A stretch of 30,088 nt of DNA from Hymenopellis radicata (Eukaryota > Basidiomycota > Agaricomycetes > Agaricales > Physalacriaceae): the NCBI GenBank assembly GCA_015501595.1, contig JADNRX010000601.1:1-30088 (forward strand), written 5' to 3'. The position numbers and the translations under genes were made by a program. Under the pieces are notes generated by a model. That model did not search any database. It was given only the letters and a program-made list of their open reading frames with translations, and was not told the DNA's origin. Shown in pieces: positions 1-10,373 of the stretch. The first letter of the stretch is position 1; every line of letters starts with the position of its first letter.

Positions 1-608
1 TCTGCGGTGTAGCGACCCGTAGGTGTGAACTCAGCAGGAAAGGGAGAGAGTGTAGGCATGTCCGTCAGAGGATCACTCTTGATATTCCGGACAACCCGGA
101 AGTGCTTGGGAAGTATTGTACTGATAGGCTTGATCCGGTTTGCGACCTTCTTATACTTCTTTGCCGCAAACACACCAACCGGAGTATACGATATAGAAAT
201 CGGGTTCTGTTCTAAGATGTCCAGTATGTTGACCATATGGAGAGAGTTTCTCTTGAGAATTGTAACAAAGGCAGATTCAAAAGGTGAGACTGAAGGAGGA
301 ACATGAGGGCAAGTCGAACTATTAAGCGAAGTCCTTATATCATGAAGATCTGCAGCACCATATATAGTTGCTGCTAAGACAAAGGACCTCATAGTGAAAG
401 AAGTCTCAGCCTTCAACTTCATAGAGTCATTAATGAGAGATTCTGTGAGACCAGATATATAGATTATGAAATTAAATATAGAAGTGGAATCCTTAAAGAC
501 ATTTTGATCGTCCAAAGGCTTTCTGAATTGCAGTATCCTATTCAAGTTATCTAAGTTATATATTACCTTAATTACCAAAGCCACTTCTTTATTCCGTTTA
601 AAATCCAT
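1..608 (-). CDS. Ty3/Gypsy retrotransposon polyprotein, N-terminal part, cut by left edge
   Basis: Read on the minus strand, an ATG at 606-608, directly downstream of an in-frame TAA, opens a frame of 202 codons that has no stop before the window edge. Its last ~65 residues carry the linker found between protease and reverse transcriptase in fungal Gypsy polyproteins: AKKYKKVANRIKPIS, then FRVVRNIKSDPL, then FTPTGRYTAE. The first ~135 residues are not recognised. The reverse transcriptase and integrase would lie to the left, outside the window. The sequence is AT-rich compared with the gene block at 7-20 kb. It may be one element with the decayed protease at 4390-5715, since the linker normally follows the protease, or a separate copy. 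The family is inferred from these motifs; the frame is directly visible. Confidence 0.7.
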   Translation of the reverse strand, partial: MDFKRNKEVALVIKVIYNLDNLNRILQFRKPLDDQNVFKDSTSIFNFIIYISGLTESLINDSMKLKAETSFTMRSFVLAATIYGAADLHDIRTSLNSSTCPHVPPSVSPFESAFVTILKRNSLHMVNILDILEQNPISISYTPVGVFAAKKYKKVANRIKPISTILPKHFRVVRNIKSDPLTDMPTLSPFPAEFTPTGRYTA

Positions 609-1143
609 TAACTTAAATTAATCCTTTCAGAAAGAAGATTGGTCAGCGTCCAAATTGAATAGATCCACAGTAAGAGTGAAACAAGGGTTATCATATATAT
701 GTGTAGGCACCGTCACGACCTAGTCAGAATTTGGGTTATGAATCATAAAAGCTTGACTGCTCGATGTAAATGCGGATTCCAAGGGTAGGGAGCGTTTTCA
801 GAGGCCTCTGCACACCCCACACCTCTCCATGCCCCTATACCTAACTCCCTGCTTCAGGGAGTCCACTCAGTTAGCTTAACCGAGTCAAACCAAGTCAAAT
901 CATCATTTGGTCAAAAATCTGCATTGTTTGACTAAATGCTGACTCTCTGCTGCTACTACTGCAGCTACTCCATCCTCTGAGCTCTTCCTAGACTTGTCTA
1001 GCCTGTGTCTGGTGTTGTAGTAACAACAGAGGCCACTCACAGGGCGCCCTAGAAGGTTTAGGCAAAAGTTCCCACGCTCTGCCTTCTGCCTCTTACCATC
1101 ACCTTCTCCCAGAGGCAAGCAGTTCGTGATTCCTCCAGTCCTC
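609..1143. other. Non-coding leader or LTR-like stretch of the Gypsy element
   Basis: No convincing gene is seen. The stretch lies immediately upstream (minus sense) of the Gypsy frame, where a 5' leader and LTR would be expected, but I cannot fix LTR ends or a primer-binding site. Its right end, CTCCCAGAGGCAAGCAG followed by CAGTCCTC, resembles 3997-4032, so this sequence was probably continuous with 3872 onward before the transposon at 1144-3871 inserted. Confidence 0.4.
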
Positions 1144-1440
1144 CACCTGATTATCCCATGTTTCTGGCCTAGTTAGGCCTCATACCCATATCAGGGTGTG
1201 AGGCCTAACTAGGCCCGATTGACCTCAAACCGCGGTCAACCACTAGTCAGCCTTTAAATAGGTAGCTAATAGACTTAAAGAAAAATATTTTTGACACCTT
1301 CTGGCGGGTACGGGCGCGCGCCTCCATTCCCAATTGGGAATAAATCCATTTCCCGTTACTCATCGCTCGGACTACGGTCCGTCATCACTCACACACCCCG
1401 ATCGGCATCATCCCGCCTCACCGCCCACTACAGCACTTGA
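1144..1440 (+). repeat. Left terminal inverted repeat with 50-bp palindrome
   Basis: This pairs in inverted orientation with about 3560-3871. The first ~100 bp are almost identical to the right end and the inner part is more diverged. At 1166-1215, 22 bp from the end, is a 50-bp near-perfect palindrome built on GGCCTAGTTAGGCCTCA, able to form a cruciform or hairpin. It may be a transposase binding site; that role is inferred. Confidence 0.85.
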
Positions 1441-1531
1441 AAATACAAAATCAGGCGCGAATAAATTCAAAGAAATACCAGACAAATACTGGGCATACAG
1501 TTAATTGAAGAGCAAATAAATAGAACATAGG

Positions 1532-2175
1532 TCATAGGTCCTCAGTCTTTCTTGTCCACCAGCTCGAGATGAACGTTCCCTTCATGTTGTTCTCCCACTT
1601 CACCACCCAGCTTCCGATCCTTTCTCCGTCGCTATTGAAGGTCTCTGCCACCGTCTCCTCTATCCAGGCTCCGCCCGCTTAGCCTGCGCCTCTGGTAACA
1701 CGACACGAGTCGGCAGCTGCCACTTGGCGAAGGGGCGGGGGCGTTGAGTATCAGTGAGAGATGTCGTATATCTGCCAATGTGTTCACTTATATGGGTGCC
1801 GAAGCGAAAGAAAATACGCACCTTAGTGACAAGCGGCTTCAAGAACAGACTATACGTTGTAATCTCGAGCTCGCCGCCTGGTGGTATGCGACGTAGCGAT
1901 GTCACGTACGGATGCGTGAAATACGACACCATAGCTGTGCTGACAAGGGATGTGATGACCGCGATGCCAGCCAGGGATATCCGCGCGATGGTGGGCAGGT
2001 TGGACTCAATGATAAAGAAGAACGGGGAGATGGCCGTTGTCGCCTCCAGCGACGACAGAGACAGGATTTTGAGGAAAGCCGGTGTGAGCGGGCCTTGGTA
2101 TATGCGCTTGCCTGGCCCATTATTCTCCATCGCAGTCACAGTCAGCGTCGCTGTGGCTGTGGTCATGCAGCTCAC
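1532..2175 (-). pseudogene. TMEM70-like membrane protein gene, captured and frame-broken
   Basis: The minus-strand frame from about 2118 to 1660 reads GKRIYQGPLTPAFLKIL, two hydrophobic segments (ISPFFFIIESNLP and ISLAGIAVITSLVSTAMV), then LKPLVTKVR and FAKWQLPTRVVLP. The order YxGPL, two membrane helices, then a hydrophilic tail fits the TMEM70 family of mitochondrial inner-membrane proteins, which assist respiratory complex assembly. After LPEAQAKRAEPG a stop appears, but a frame shifted by one base continues with ETVAETFNSDGERIGSWVVKW and ends at 1532-1534; this matches the expected C-terminus. The first exon and targeting peptide were not found, and upstream frames are broken. It lies wholly inside the transposon, so transposon capture of a host gene is the simplest reading. 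Family call moderately sure; non-functionality likely. Confidence 0.6.
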
Positions 2176-3559
2176 TGTGGTAGAAAGCGGTCGCCATCAA
2201 GAAAGTGGGCCGTTCTGGATAGCAGGTCAGTAGAGAACGATGGCGACGACAAGGACGACATGAAGCGGTCGAACTGGCCAGCAGACAACAGTGGCACAAC
2301 ACATGTAGGTGAACATTAACGTCGACATACCTCAGTTTGAAAGCTCCCAATTACAATCCATCGTACTTGGCGCTCTCGGGCGGCCTCAGTGTAGCGGGCG
2401 GCGGTGGATCACTGGAGTAAGCCTCCGTGGTAGAGGCCGTCAATGGCAGACGCGCTGATGTGTGACAGCCGAAGTGTTGGTGCAGGAGGTGTTGGTCAGA
2501 GGAAGATCAGTAATGTGTGAGGGCAAATCACAAAACTGTAAGGCTATCCACTTACGGATTTGAGAGTCTTAGGACTTTTATCAGACATAAACCCTTTCTG
2601 ACATTTGTGCTCCATTGAATAACCTGAACCCACTGGGATAATCAAGGTATATCTTCATACAACCCATCTACCTATTCAAAAGCTCCTTCCATGACGCCGT
2701 TGCCCGCCGCCGTTGTCGACAATGTTCGCTCCGGCAGCTCGGCATCTCAAATTCCCACCACCAAGTACTAACGTGGGTTCGATTCTCGTCGACGACAACA
2801 TCGAGATTTGACTCCGGCGAGACGGACCGCGAATCCGAACACTGTTCGGATTCCGTCTCTTTCACTCTTACCACCACCACCAACGACCAACGGGCTCTGC
2901 GATTGTGATGGCAACCGCTATTGACGATGATGCTATGCAAATTGCATCCAAATTGCCCCCTACACGTCGCGTAAGCCCCTGGAATGGGCAGCATATCATG
3001 GAACAGCCGGTGAAGAAAGTCGTTCCCCCACCACCTAGGACATGCGAACGACAAACGACACAGACCACTACGACTACAGACACTGGCTGTATGTCTTTTG
3101 TATTCGGATAGGCGTCGCGACGCGATACACCACCCACATCAGCGCCAGCCAACCCTTCATAAATCCCATGTCACTCCATCCTCCCACCTATATCCACCGC
3201 CGGTGCCACCATCCTTGTCGACTCAACTGAGGGATGCAGGTGGTGGCTGCCCCACGCATATATCCCATTCACACCCCACTGCCCGCCGTCATTCCACCAT
3301 GTCCAACCACAACCAAATGACAACGGAAGATCTTGGGGGTGCCGGTGTGGTAGGCCACAGGTGTTGACTCGCATTTCAAGTACGAGCGCACCTGGGTGCA
3401 CACTTGTGCACATGTCCAGCGCCGACGAGCACGGCAGCAACCTTGCATGACAGTTTGAGATCCTCTAGATCGTTAGTAACGAGTAGTAATTGCATGTTCA
3501 TGTAGTTTATCAATTTATTTTGTTTAATTGCTATTTATTGGCGATTTTTACGAGTTACG

Positions 3560-3871
3560 GTGAGCAAGGCGGCGGGATGATGGTCGAGTACCCGATTGGG
3601 CTGCGTGAGTGATGGCGGACCGTGGTCCGAGTAGCGAAGAACCGTCTGCGAATGAGAATAGGAATTGTTCCCGATTGGGAATGGGCGCGGGCACGCGTAC
3701 CGACCTTTACGCGCCGGAAGGTGTAGAGAATTTTTTTTACCAAGTTCGTTAGCTAATTTAATGGGTGACTGGTGCTTGACCGCGGTTTGAGGTCAATCGG
3801 GCCTAGTTAGGCCTCACACCCTGATATGGGTATGAGGCCTAACTAGGCCGGAAACATGGGATAATCAGGTG
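3560..3871 (-). repeat. Right terminal inverted repeat with 50-bp palindrome
   Basis: This is the inverted counterpart of 1144-1440. The GGCCTAGTTAGGCCTCA-based palindrome is at 3800-3849, again exactly 22 bp from the element end. The inner half differs from the left repeat by substitutions and short indels, so the two ends have diverged for some time. Confidence 0.85.
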
Positions 3872-4389
3872 CAGTCCTCCTGCTCAGGACTGATGCCATA
3901 CCCCTCTAGAGCACTGTCTGAAGCCGCCTAGCCAGCCCCAAAACCAGTCCAGACAGGCCCAAAGTGTCCAATTTGTGGGAAATTCGCACTTTTGCTCTCC
4001 CAGGCAAGCAGCACTTGCTCTACCCAGTCCTCTTGCTCAGGACTGATGCATTGGCACCCTAGAAGTCTATTGGAACCATTTGCCACAGCCCCAGAGCCCT
4101 ACAGCTCTTTCTGCTCCCTCTGCTTCCAGTATGTGCCAATGTCTCATATCCAGCTCTTCAGAGCTGATGCCTTTTGTGCCCAGATACCCATTTCTTTTCA
4201 AGAACTCCTTATCGATAAGGACACTTCTGTGGGCTACCTGGTCACAGGTGCGCTCTCTGCACTGTCTCACTCCCCTTCAGCTAATCTGTGTTATTCTAGT
4301 CACAGTTAGCTCCGCTTTTTTATGTCTCCTCCCACCTCTCACACTATAATTACAGTAACTACATTTCATGTATTATCTACCATGTACTG
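3872..4389. other. Gene-free stretch with short direct repeats
   Basis: No gene is supported. It contains repeated blocks of the form CAGTCCTC(C/T)TGCTCAGGACTGATGC at 3872-3896 and 4025-4048. The more 3' part is AT-rich. It lies just downstream (minus sense) of the Gypsy protease remnant and may be retroelement non-coding sequence. Confidence 0.4.
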
Positions 4390-5715
4390 TAAGGCACTTT
4401 ACGATATGCTTAATTGATGAGGCTCTTAGGGTCCGATTTGGCCTAACTTTGTGTGATCTGAAAGCATAGGCATTCATGTAATTCTGGATAATCATCTCCC
4501 CAAGAACGCTAAACGGACAACCTAATAAAATGTTGTACGCAACATCTTCAATTGACGTGGACTTGCAGGAACATTGTTAAATTGCCAATAGTGAATGGGA
4601 CGTTACAGCACATGCTGAAAGAGTCATCAACACTTCTATTTGCTAACTGAACTGAGATTTTAATGTCCCTGTCTATAGGAAGGTTTGTAGCTCTCCATAC
4701 GTGACTTAATATAGTCACGATCTGGGTGCCTTCATCAAGGATGGCCTCGGCCTCAAATCAGGGATTGATCGTCAGAGTGATGGCTTTCAAAGCCTGCATC
4801 TGCGCTCCCACGACAACACCAGTATCTGATAATGATATGTAAAATGCTTCGATTTGCTCCTCCTTCAACCGCCCAGAGGCATCACGCTGCACCATTTCAG
4901 TGAAATGAACTTCAGCTGTGTTCGCAACACCAAGCTTAGGAATGCGCTTAGCGGACATGACAGTCTTGACGCGCCTACTCAAGTCGTGAGCAATCACGAG
5001 CAAATCATGGTTTGAGATAGTCGTAGTGCCCTCTATTACAGACCTGAATGCACAGTCCGCCACCTCCTTCTCTTCAGGTGAGAGAGGCGTCTGCGTTCTA
5101 TACTGCCGGTTGTTCTGCCGCAAAGGGTTTCTGCTCTTGAATGTGGGCACCGGTGGCACTAGATTTGACTCAACTACCGCCTGCGCAGGCACCTGCACAT
5201 CCTGCTTTGGCGCAGACTTCAATGTGGCTGCTATTAACTCGTCTTTATTGGAATCCTCTCCTGCATCGAAGATGTCCTCGATATGCATGAATGGGTCTTT
5301 GAGATGCGCCTCGGGAACAATCTTTGGTGCCTTTAGAGGTTCGGAAGGCTTGGTGTGAGGAGCAGGAGACTTGGGAGGAGGATCTGCAGATTTTCCCTGC
5401 TCGGCAATGACATTCTTAAATGCCGTCGCAGGAACAATGGAGGCAGACAGAGGAATACGTGAGTAGTCTTTTTGCGATAGGATTATTTCCAACAAAAACA
5501 TCTGTCCGCTAGGAAGCCGAGCATTAGGATTCTCTCAGTTCCACTGCAAGACACGATCATGAAGCGTGCCAGGACCTCTGGGCCAAGTACAGAAGTCATT
5601 TCGCAACATGCTTCGATCATTAAAATCCACGGCCAGAGTGCTATTTGCCATATCTTCCTGATGAACGTGGCATGCTCTCTAGGTCTCGCAATTCCCTCCA
5701 CAGTAACATTTAAAG
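4390..5715 (-). pseudogene. Decayed Ty3/Gypsy gag zinc knuckle to retropepsin segment
   Basis: Reading the minus strand from about 5715, a degenerate CCHC knuckle (KCYCGGNCET, stop, RACH) is followed by an in-frame region with a TGA near 5536, then a 247-codon open stretch (5501-4758). Its middle is proline-rich and its end reads EKEVADCAFRSVIEG and ITLTINP. After that stop the frame continues with EAILDEGTQIVTI, a retropepsin active-site region in which the usual D-S/T-G is DEG. Then come CCNVPFTIGNLTMFLQVHV and, one frame over, VAYNILLGCPFSVLGEM, the protease C-terminal part. At least two stops, one frameshift and the changed catalytic triplet indicate a dead copy. The 5' gag part is missing, replaced by the repeats at 5704-5900. 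The protease-to-linker order suggests it may belong with 1-608. Confidence 0.65.
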
Positions 5716-5900
5716 TGGGAAAATGGTAGTGGTAAGCTTCTCAGTCGCACACAGTGGTAGAAACGACTTGTATTAAGTCTGAAATATACCTAAAGTAGGA
5801 AAATGGTAGTAGTAAGCTTCGGTAAGCTATGTTAGCATAAAGGACAGGTAAATAGGTAGGTATAGAGCGTACCTCAGTCGCACACAGTAGTAGAAATGAC
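5704..5900. repeat. Imperfect tandem repeat
   Basis: The block AAAGTGGGAAAATGGTAG followed by GTAAGCTTC and TCAGTCGCACACAGT occurs at about 5711-5765 and again, spread out by an inserted ~50 bp, at about 5791-5900. It marks the truncated 5' side of the Gypsy remnant. Confidence 0.6.
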
Positions 5901-5944
5901 TGAGGTAGCTTGAAACGATCGGAAAGGTTAAATAGGTACAGATA

Positions 5945-6050
5945 GGGTTATGTCCATATATGAGCCATGGTTGTAGGGAAAAGACAATTCTCCCTGGCAG
6001 TGGCCAGGCTAAATGGTTATATTTCATTGATAGTTGCCAGGGTGTACAGC
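5945..6050 (+). repeat. Copia LTR-like fragment, inverted relative to 21005-21120
   Basis: About 100 bp containing CAGTGGCCAGGCTAAATGG matches the reverse complement of 21005-21120, which lies directly after a Copia RNase H stop codon and so is probably LTR. No coding Copia sequence accompanies this left copy, so it is a solo or truncated LTR. The two copies face each other across the whole 7.2-20.8 kb gene block. Confidence 0.6.
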
Positions 6051-6221
6051 CACACCAACCCACACCAAACCCGCGAGATCAGTCACGTGGCAGCCGGCAG
6101 CGTTCTCCGTACCGGGTCCTTCCTAATTCGGGTACTACTATGCGTGCTCTACTGGCCGGTGCTAAAACGGCGGGGGTGGCACCCCTGCATCATGCTAAAA
6201 GGAGCTGTACGAAAATAGCTC

Positions 6222-6830
6222 CTCGGCATATTGCGTGCTCCCAATCGAGGCTCGGAAAATGGGTGGGTTCGTTCCTCGGCATACCGGCACACCCGCTTTT
6301 GCCAGCAGCCCGCTGCTCGCGTCCCCTCGGGCGGTGCCCGTACCTCAAGCAACGCCACCTAACCGACCTTGACATCGTTCTCCCAGCAGGAATTTTTTTT
6401 GGGCTCTCGTTTCCGTTCTCGGCATATTGCGTGCTCCCAATCGAGGCTCGGAAAATGGGTGGGTTCCTTCCTCGGCATACCGGCACACCCGCTTTTGCTA
6501 GCAGCCCGCTGCTCGCGTCCCCTCGGGCGGTGCCCGTACCTCAAGCAACGCCACCTAACCGACCTTGACATCGTTCTCCCAGCAGGAATTTTTTTTGGGC
6601 TCTCGTTTCCGTTCTCGGCATATTGCGTGCTCCCAATCGAGGCTCGGAAAATGGGTGGGTTCCTTCCTCGGCATACCGGCACACCCGCTTTTGCTAGCAG
6701 CCCGCTGCTCGCGTCCCCTTGGGGGGTGCCCGCCACCAGTCATACCTCAAGCGGGCAATTAATGTCATCCACCCGCCCTTGACGTGGTCCTCCCAGCAGG
6801 AATTATTTTTTGGCTCTCGTTTCCGTTCTC
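6222..6830 (+). repeat. Three-copy 196-bp tandem repeat
   Basis: The phrase CTCGGCATATTGCGTGCTC begins at 6222, 6418 and 6614, giving an exact 196-bp period. Copies 1 and 2 differ by very few bases (for example GTTCGTTCC versus GTTCCTTCC). Copy 3 is the same until about 6718, then diverges with a short insertion and regains similarity at CAGCAGGAATT near 6796. Each unit has an AATTTTTTTT run. Open frames across it are by-products of the repetition; no gene is supported. Confidence 0.9.
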
Positions 6831-7258
6831 GGCATCCGCCGTGCAGCTGCGACCGCGAAAATATCGCTAAAAGCGCCTCGTATTGTCACATTTATCACGC
6901 GCTGGTAGTCTTTAGTCTATATATGTTGATGGCGTTGTGGAAGGAAGATTGAAAGGACAGGGAATTCATTCCTTCAGGCATCAGAATTTGCCCTTAATGC
7001 CGAGATCCCTTTTAGATCGAACTACGCTGTGGAAGCGTAGCGTAGCGGTTTACTCTACAATTGACGAGTACAGGATTTTTGGAGGACACTCGTTCAATTC
7101 CTGGTGTTGCCTTTTTTACCGAAGACGGACGTCGGACTTCAACATTTCTTTCCTTGCGTCTTCCGTCTCGACTCTCTCGTCTTAACTTATTCGCACATTC
7201 TTTGACATGGACGACTCAAAAAGTAGCCGTTTGTATCGGTACGTATTACTACTATCCA
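6831..7258. other. Intergenic stretch downstream of the 907-codon gene
   Basis: No gene is supported. It would contain the 3' untranslated region of the minus-strand gene that ends at 7259. A Pol III A-box-like TAGCGTAGCGG (7038-7048), a B-box-like GTTCAATTCC (7092-7101) and a T6 run (7112-7117) occur in order, but the arms of a tRNA do not fold. Confidence 0.4.
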
Positions 7259-10128
7259 TCAGACTTCTGATGCCGAATTAACGTAACCGTGCAGCCCTTC
7301 CATAACCCACTTGACGTCGACCACCACCTTCTCCAACTCAGACAACTCGCATTTTCCCTGCGCGCATGCACTGGCCCACCACGACAAACATGCGACGACG
7401 CTGAGGAACCCATTTACGCCACCACAGTCTAGTTTCTGCCAGTCCGCGCCGTACATCTCCATTTCCCATTTTCCTTCCACATCGCGAGAACGCCAGGATG
7501 GTTGCATAAGGTCCCACCAGCCGTGGAATGCGGCAACGAACTTGGAAATCTCCTTTTCTTTCAACTCCTGGCGTTCAAGACGTCCAGTTCGCCCGCCGCC
7601 GATCCAACGCGATAACATTCCCGGACGCTTTTGAGCTGGTAGGTGTTTCTCTTTTGGCGTCCTCGACTTATACCCACTCTCGATCTCTAGCAGCAATAAG
7701 AACAGCTCGCGCAGGTGCTTCTGACCACTGGCAACATCAAATTCCTTCAACGCGTCAGCCAACCAATCCGGTGCCGTCGTCCGCAGACTTTGGTACCGGA
7801 CATCATCGAAGAGTTTAGCAGGCGTAGGAGGGGAAGGGGGAGGAGGACGTGGCGTCTGAGCAGGCGAAGGTGTCATGTTCACTGCTTTAGCGCCCACCAT
7901 GGGCTCAGCTTCCTCCATCGTCACATCTTTCCTAGCCATATCCATGCCGGGCGTCTCTTCTTCCGCCTCTACTCCCATTTCGACATCCTCGTCTCCAGCA
8001 CCATTAATCATCGGTCCCGAGACTTTGTCACCTTCGCCCACCTTCTCCACCTCCGCCGTTGTCATTTCAACATCTTTCTGCAGCCCGCCGTCTATATTCG
8101 GCTGCCCGGCAGGTACCTCCCCATTGACGACGTCCTTCGATGATGTCGGTATATTGACGATGTCTTTCAACAATGACGAGTTGGGCGCGTCCGCCTGCGG
8201 GTAGCCCAGACGCGATGACTTGCGTAGCGGCGCGCTATTATCCTTCTTCTTGAGTGTTGGCGTTGGTCGAGGTCTTGGCTTCGGCGCTTCGTAGTTCTCT
8301 TTCTCCTTCAAATCCTCCATATCCCCCCTCGCTATCGCATCCAGTGCTATCTTCCTGTATCCCTCGGCGCTCAGGACTGGTAGTACCGTCCCGAGCGGCG
8401 CGCCCTTCTGCATGTAGTCCAAACCAGCGACTGCCAATCGGTTCGACCTGATCTGCGCATTGCGCTGGACCTCGTACGCGCTGAGCTTCGGAGCTGGCTG
8501 AGGTTTACGCGTAGTCTTCGCCTTAGGCACTATATCGTCATCGGATTCGGATCCTGAATCGCCAGATCCGTCTTCTGAGCCACTCTCCTCGCTAGACTTA
8601 TCGGACTCCCATGGTTTCGGATTGGCGGGGTCTTTGTCGTCGTCGGAATCGGAATCGTCATCACTGTCGAAGGTGGCCTTGGGGATAGGCTTCTTGACGA
8701 CGGCGACGGCGGATTGCTGGGCTTCATTTGGCGAGGCTCCCACCTTGGACTGAGTGTCGTCCGCGAACGGGATGAGATTCGATGTATCTGGGAGTTTAAC
8801 GCTGGTGGCGGGGGGGTTCGTGCCTGTTGGGGCGATGTTTGTCGCAAGCGTGTCACTGCTGGTCGCAGTAGCATTTGTCGTGATATCCGTCATTTTGAGA
8901 TTCCGCTGTCTTAATGCAGACATCTCTGGTAGAAGCACCTCTGCCCTCTGCTCGTCGTTGTAACATGTGGCGAGGTACTTCTTAAAGTCCTCTACGAACG
9001 CGCTCATTTTATCCTTTCCCCACCATTCGGCAAAGGTCAAAGGTACCGTGTCATTATTTCCGCTAATGCATACACTGAAAAGTAGTGTCAGACGATAGGT
9101 CAACATAAAGCCGATCATTGCGTACTTGAATGTTCCGGTCTGTCCATCGTATTGGCCCATGGGACCGCCGTAGATGGTGAAGGTACGCAGTGCAGTCCTT
9201 TCTTCAATTCCCTTGTTAACCTCGAGTAGGAAGTTTTTCACATTCGCTACCGCGCTACGAAATGTGTCAGGTACAATTCTTGACTCCATTACGGCACTCA
9301 CGTCGCACGGCTTACTGGATCTCTTTGCGGTCCTGCCTCAATCATGGCTTTGTATGCCTCCTTCGCTTTATCGCCTTCCTCCTTCACTTGCTCCTGGTAC
9401 CTCTTTCTTTCAGTCTCCGGCAACGTCTGAAAGACCTCGCGGACCACCTTGGAGCGTAAGTTAACCATAATGTGAGGGCCCTTCTCTGGCAGGGCATCCC
9501 ACGCGTCGTCGAACGTCTTCTTCACGTTCATACCCTGGGTCCAATGGTCGTCCATGAAAGCGTAGGCGGCGTGACGCTGTCGAGGGGGGTGCTGTAGGCC
9601 CAGAAGGCGCCCCATGAACATTTCGAAGGTGTTGGCCGCATCTCGCTTGGGCGGTGGCGCTGCGGACGCGTCCGCTTTACGCTTTTTCGGCGTGACACGA
9701 TAAATCATCCAACGACGCAGGCGCTGAAGTGCTGTCAGTCAAGCTCTAGATCCTCGAAAACAGCAACTCACGTCCGTAATAACCTTGATGTGTTCCCGAC
9801 GCTGTACGTCCTCTGCGGGTGTACGTTTGACCTTTGGTTTCTCCGCCGTCGGATCATACTCCTTGAGCTCGTCAGGCTCTTCAAACTCGCTCATCGGCCA
9901 AGGGAAATGAAAGTCGTAAAGGTTGACGAAGTCCTTCAGAGTTGCCTCGCCGTGCTGCCAGCCTCGCGCTCGAGCGGCTGCATACACGGGTAGCAGTGGC
10001 AAGAAGACGCTCTCTCTTTTCCCATCCATCCAGCCCTTCGCGTTCCGACGCGTACTCTTCGCTTTCTTGGTGTACTTGGGCTTCGCTGAGGTCGCGGTCG
10101 CTACTTTGTCGGTTTTAGTCACAGCCAT
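7259..10128 (-). CDS. 907-codon multi-exon protein, agaricomycete repeat-family gene of unknown function
   Basis: Best model: exons 10128-9772, 9723-9302, 9254-9126 and 9074-7259, joined by GT-AG introns of 48, 47 and 51 nt, each with a CTGAC branch-like site; the sum is 2724 nt. The 51-nt intron is in frame and would be read through in a naive translation. The start at 10128 (ATGGCTGTG) is preferred to the upstream ATG-less extension. The N-terminus reads KGWMDGKRESVFLPLLPVY, a layout I associate with a protein family repeated many times in mushroom genomes, often near KDZ elements. The middle is acidic (DSDDDSDSDDD, about residues 440-490) and proline-rich (near 710). The C-terminus is helical (NGFLSVVACLSWWASACA). 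No catalytic motif is recognised; function unknown. It is divergent from the next gene. Confidence 0.75.
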
Positions 10129-10373
10129 GATCGTGTACGGCGATGAGAATTCGACTTGTGGCGGACGTTGATGATGGTGCTTTGTGTCGGCAATTCGGGA
10201 TATCGGACCAGCTGAAACGGTAAGGAGGACCCCCAACGTGGACAGCATCCGCCTGTGTGGCTGAACTTGGTTCCTAACGCCGGCAGCTTGGTATGTCCTA
10301 TCTCCTCGTGATTGTGAAATAAGTACCGAATCCCATTTGACTTCAGAATCAGATCAGTTCTTTCTTCTCGCCC
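10129..10373. promoter_or_regulatory. Shared intergenic region between divergent genes
   Basis: The 245 bp between two outward-reading start codons must hold both promoters if the gene models are right. No TATA box or clear binding motif was picked out. The call rests only on position. Confidence 0.35.

Larger units (their letters stand above)
1144..3871. mobile_element. 2.7-kb DNA transposon, hAT-like or other 8-bp-TSD class, with long TIRs and captured gene fragments
   Basis: The two ends are inverted copies beginning CACCTGATTATCCCATG. They are flanked by a perfect 8-bp direct repeat, CAGTCCTC, at 1136-1143 and 3872-3879. Eight-bp target duplications are typical of hAT elements and also reported for Zisupton-type elements. 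No transposase is recognisable inside, so the element looks non-autonomous. It holds a decayed TMEM70-like gene on the minus strand. Other coding-like minus-strand stretches occur at about 2351-2460 (ending RPPESAKYDGL, stop) and near 2185-2260 (containing LSSPSFSTDLLSRTAHFL), in different frames. Between about 2460 and 3440 both strands have only short frames that I cannot assign. The boundaries are supported by a similar uninterrupted site at 3997-4049. Confidence 0.8.

Noticed and set aside
6369..6782. Open frames of up to 202 codons on both strands
   Set aside because: They arise from the 196-bp tandem repeat, which lacks stops in several frames; the predicted peptide simply repeats and resembles no protein.
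7031..7117. tRNA or tRNA-derived SINE head (A-box TAGCGTAGCGG, B-box GTTCAATTCC, T6 terminator)
   Set aside because: Box spacing is right, but the T stem does not pair (only one of the pairs tested forms), the D stem has a mismatch and no acceptor stem matches. Could be chance or a very decayed SINE.
7311..9464. Many plus-strand frames of 60-140 codons opposite the 907-codon gene
   Set aside because: Antisense shadows of a well-supported minus-strand gene.
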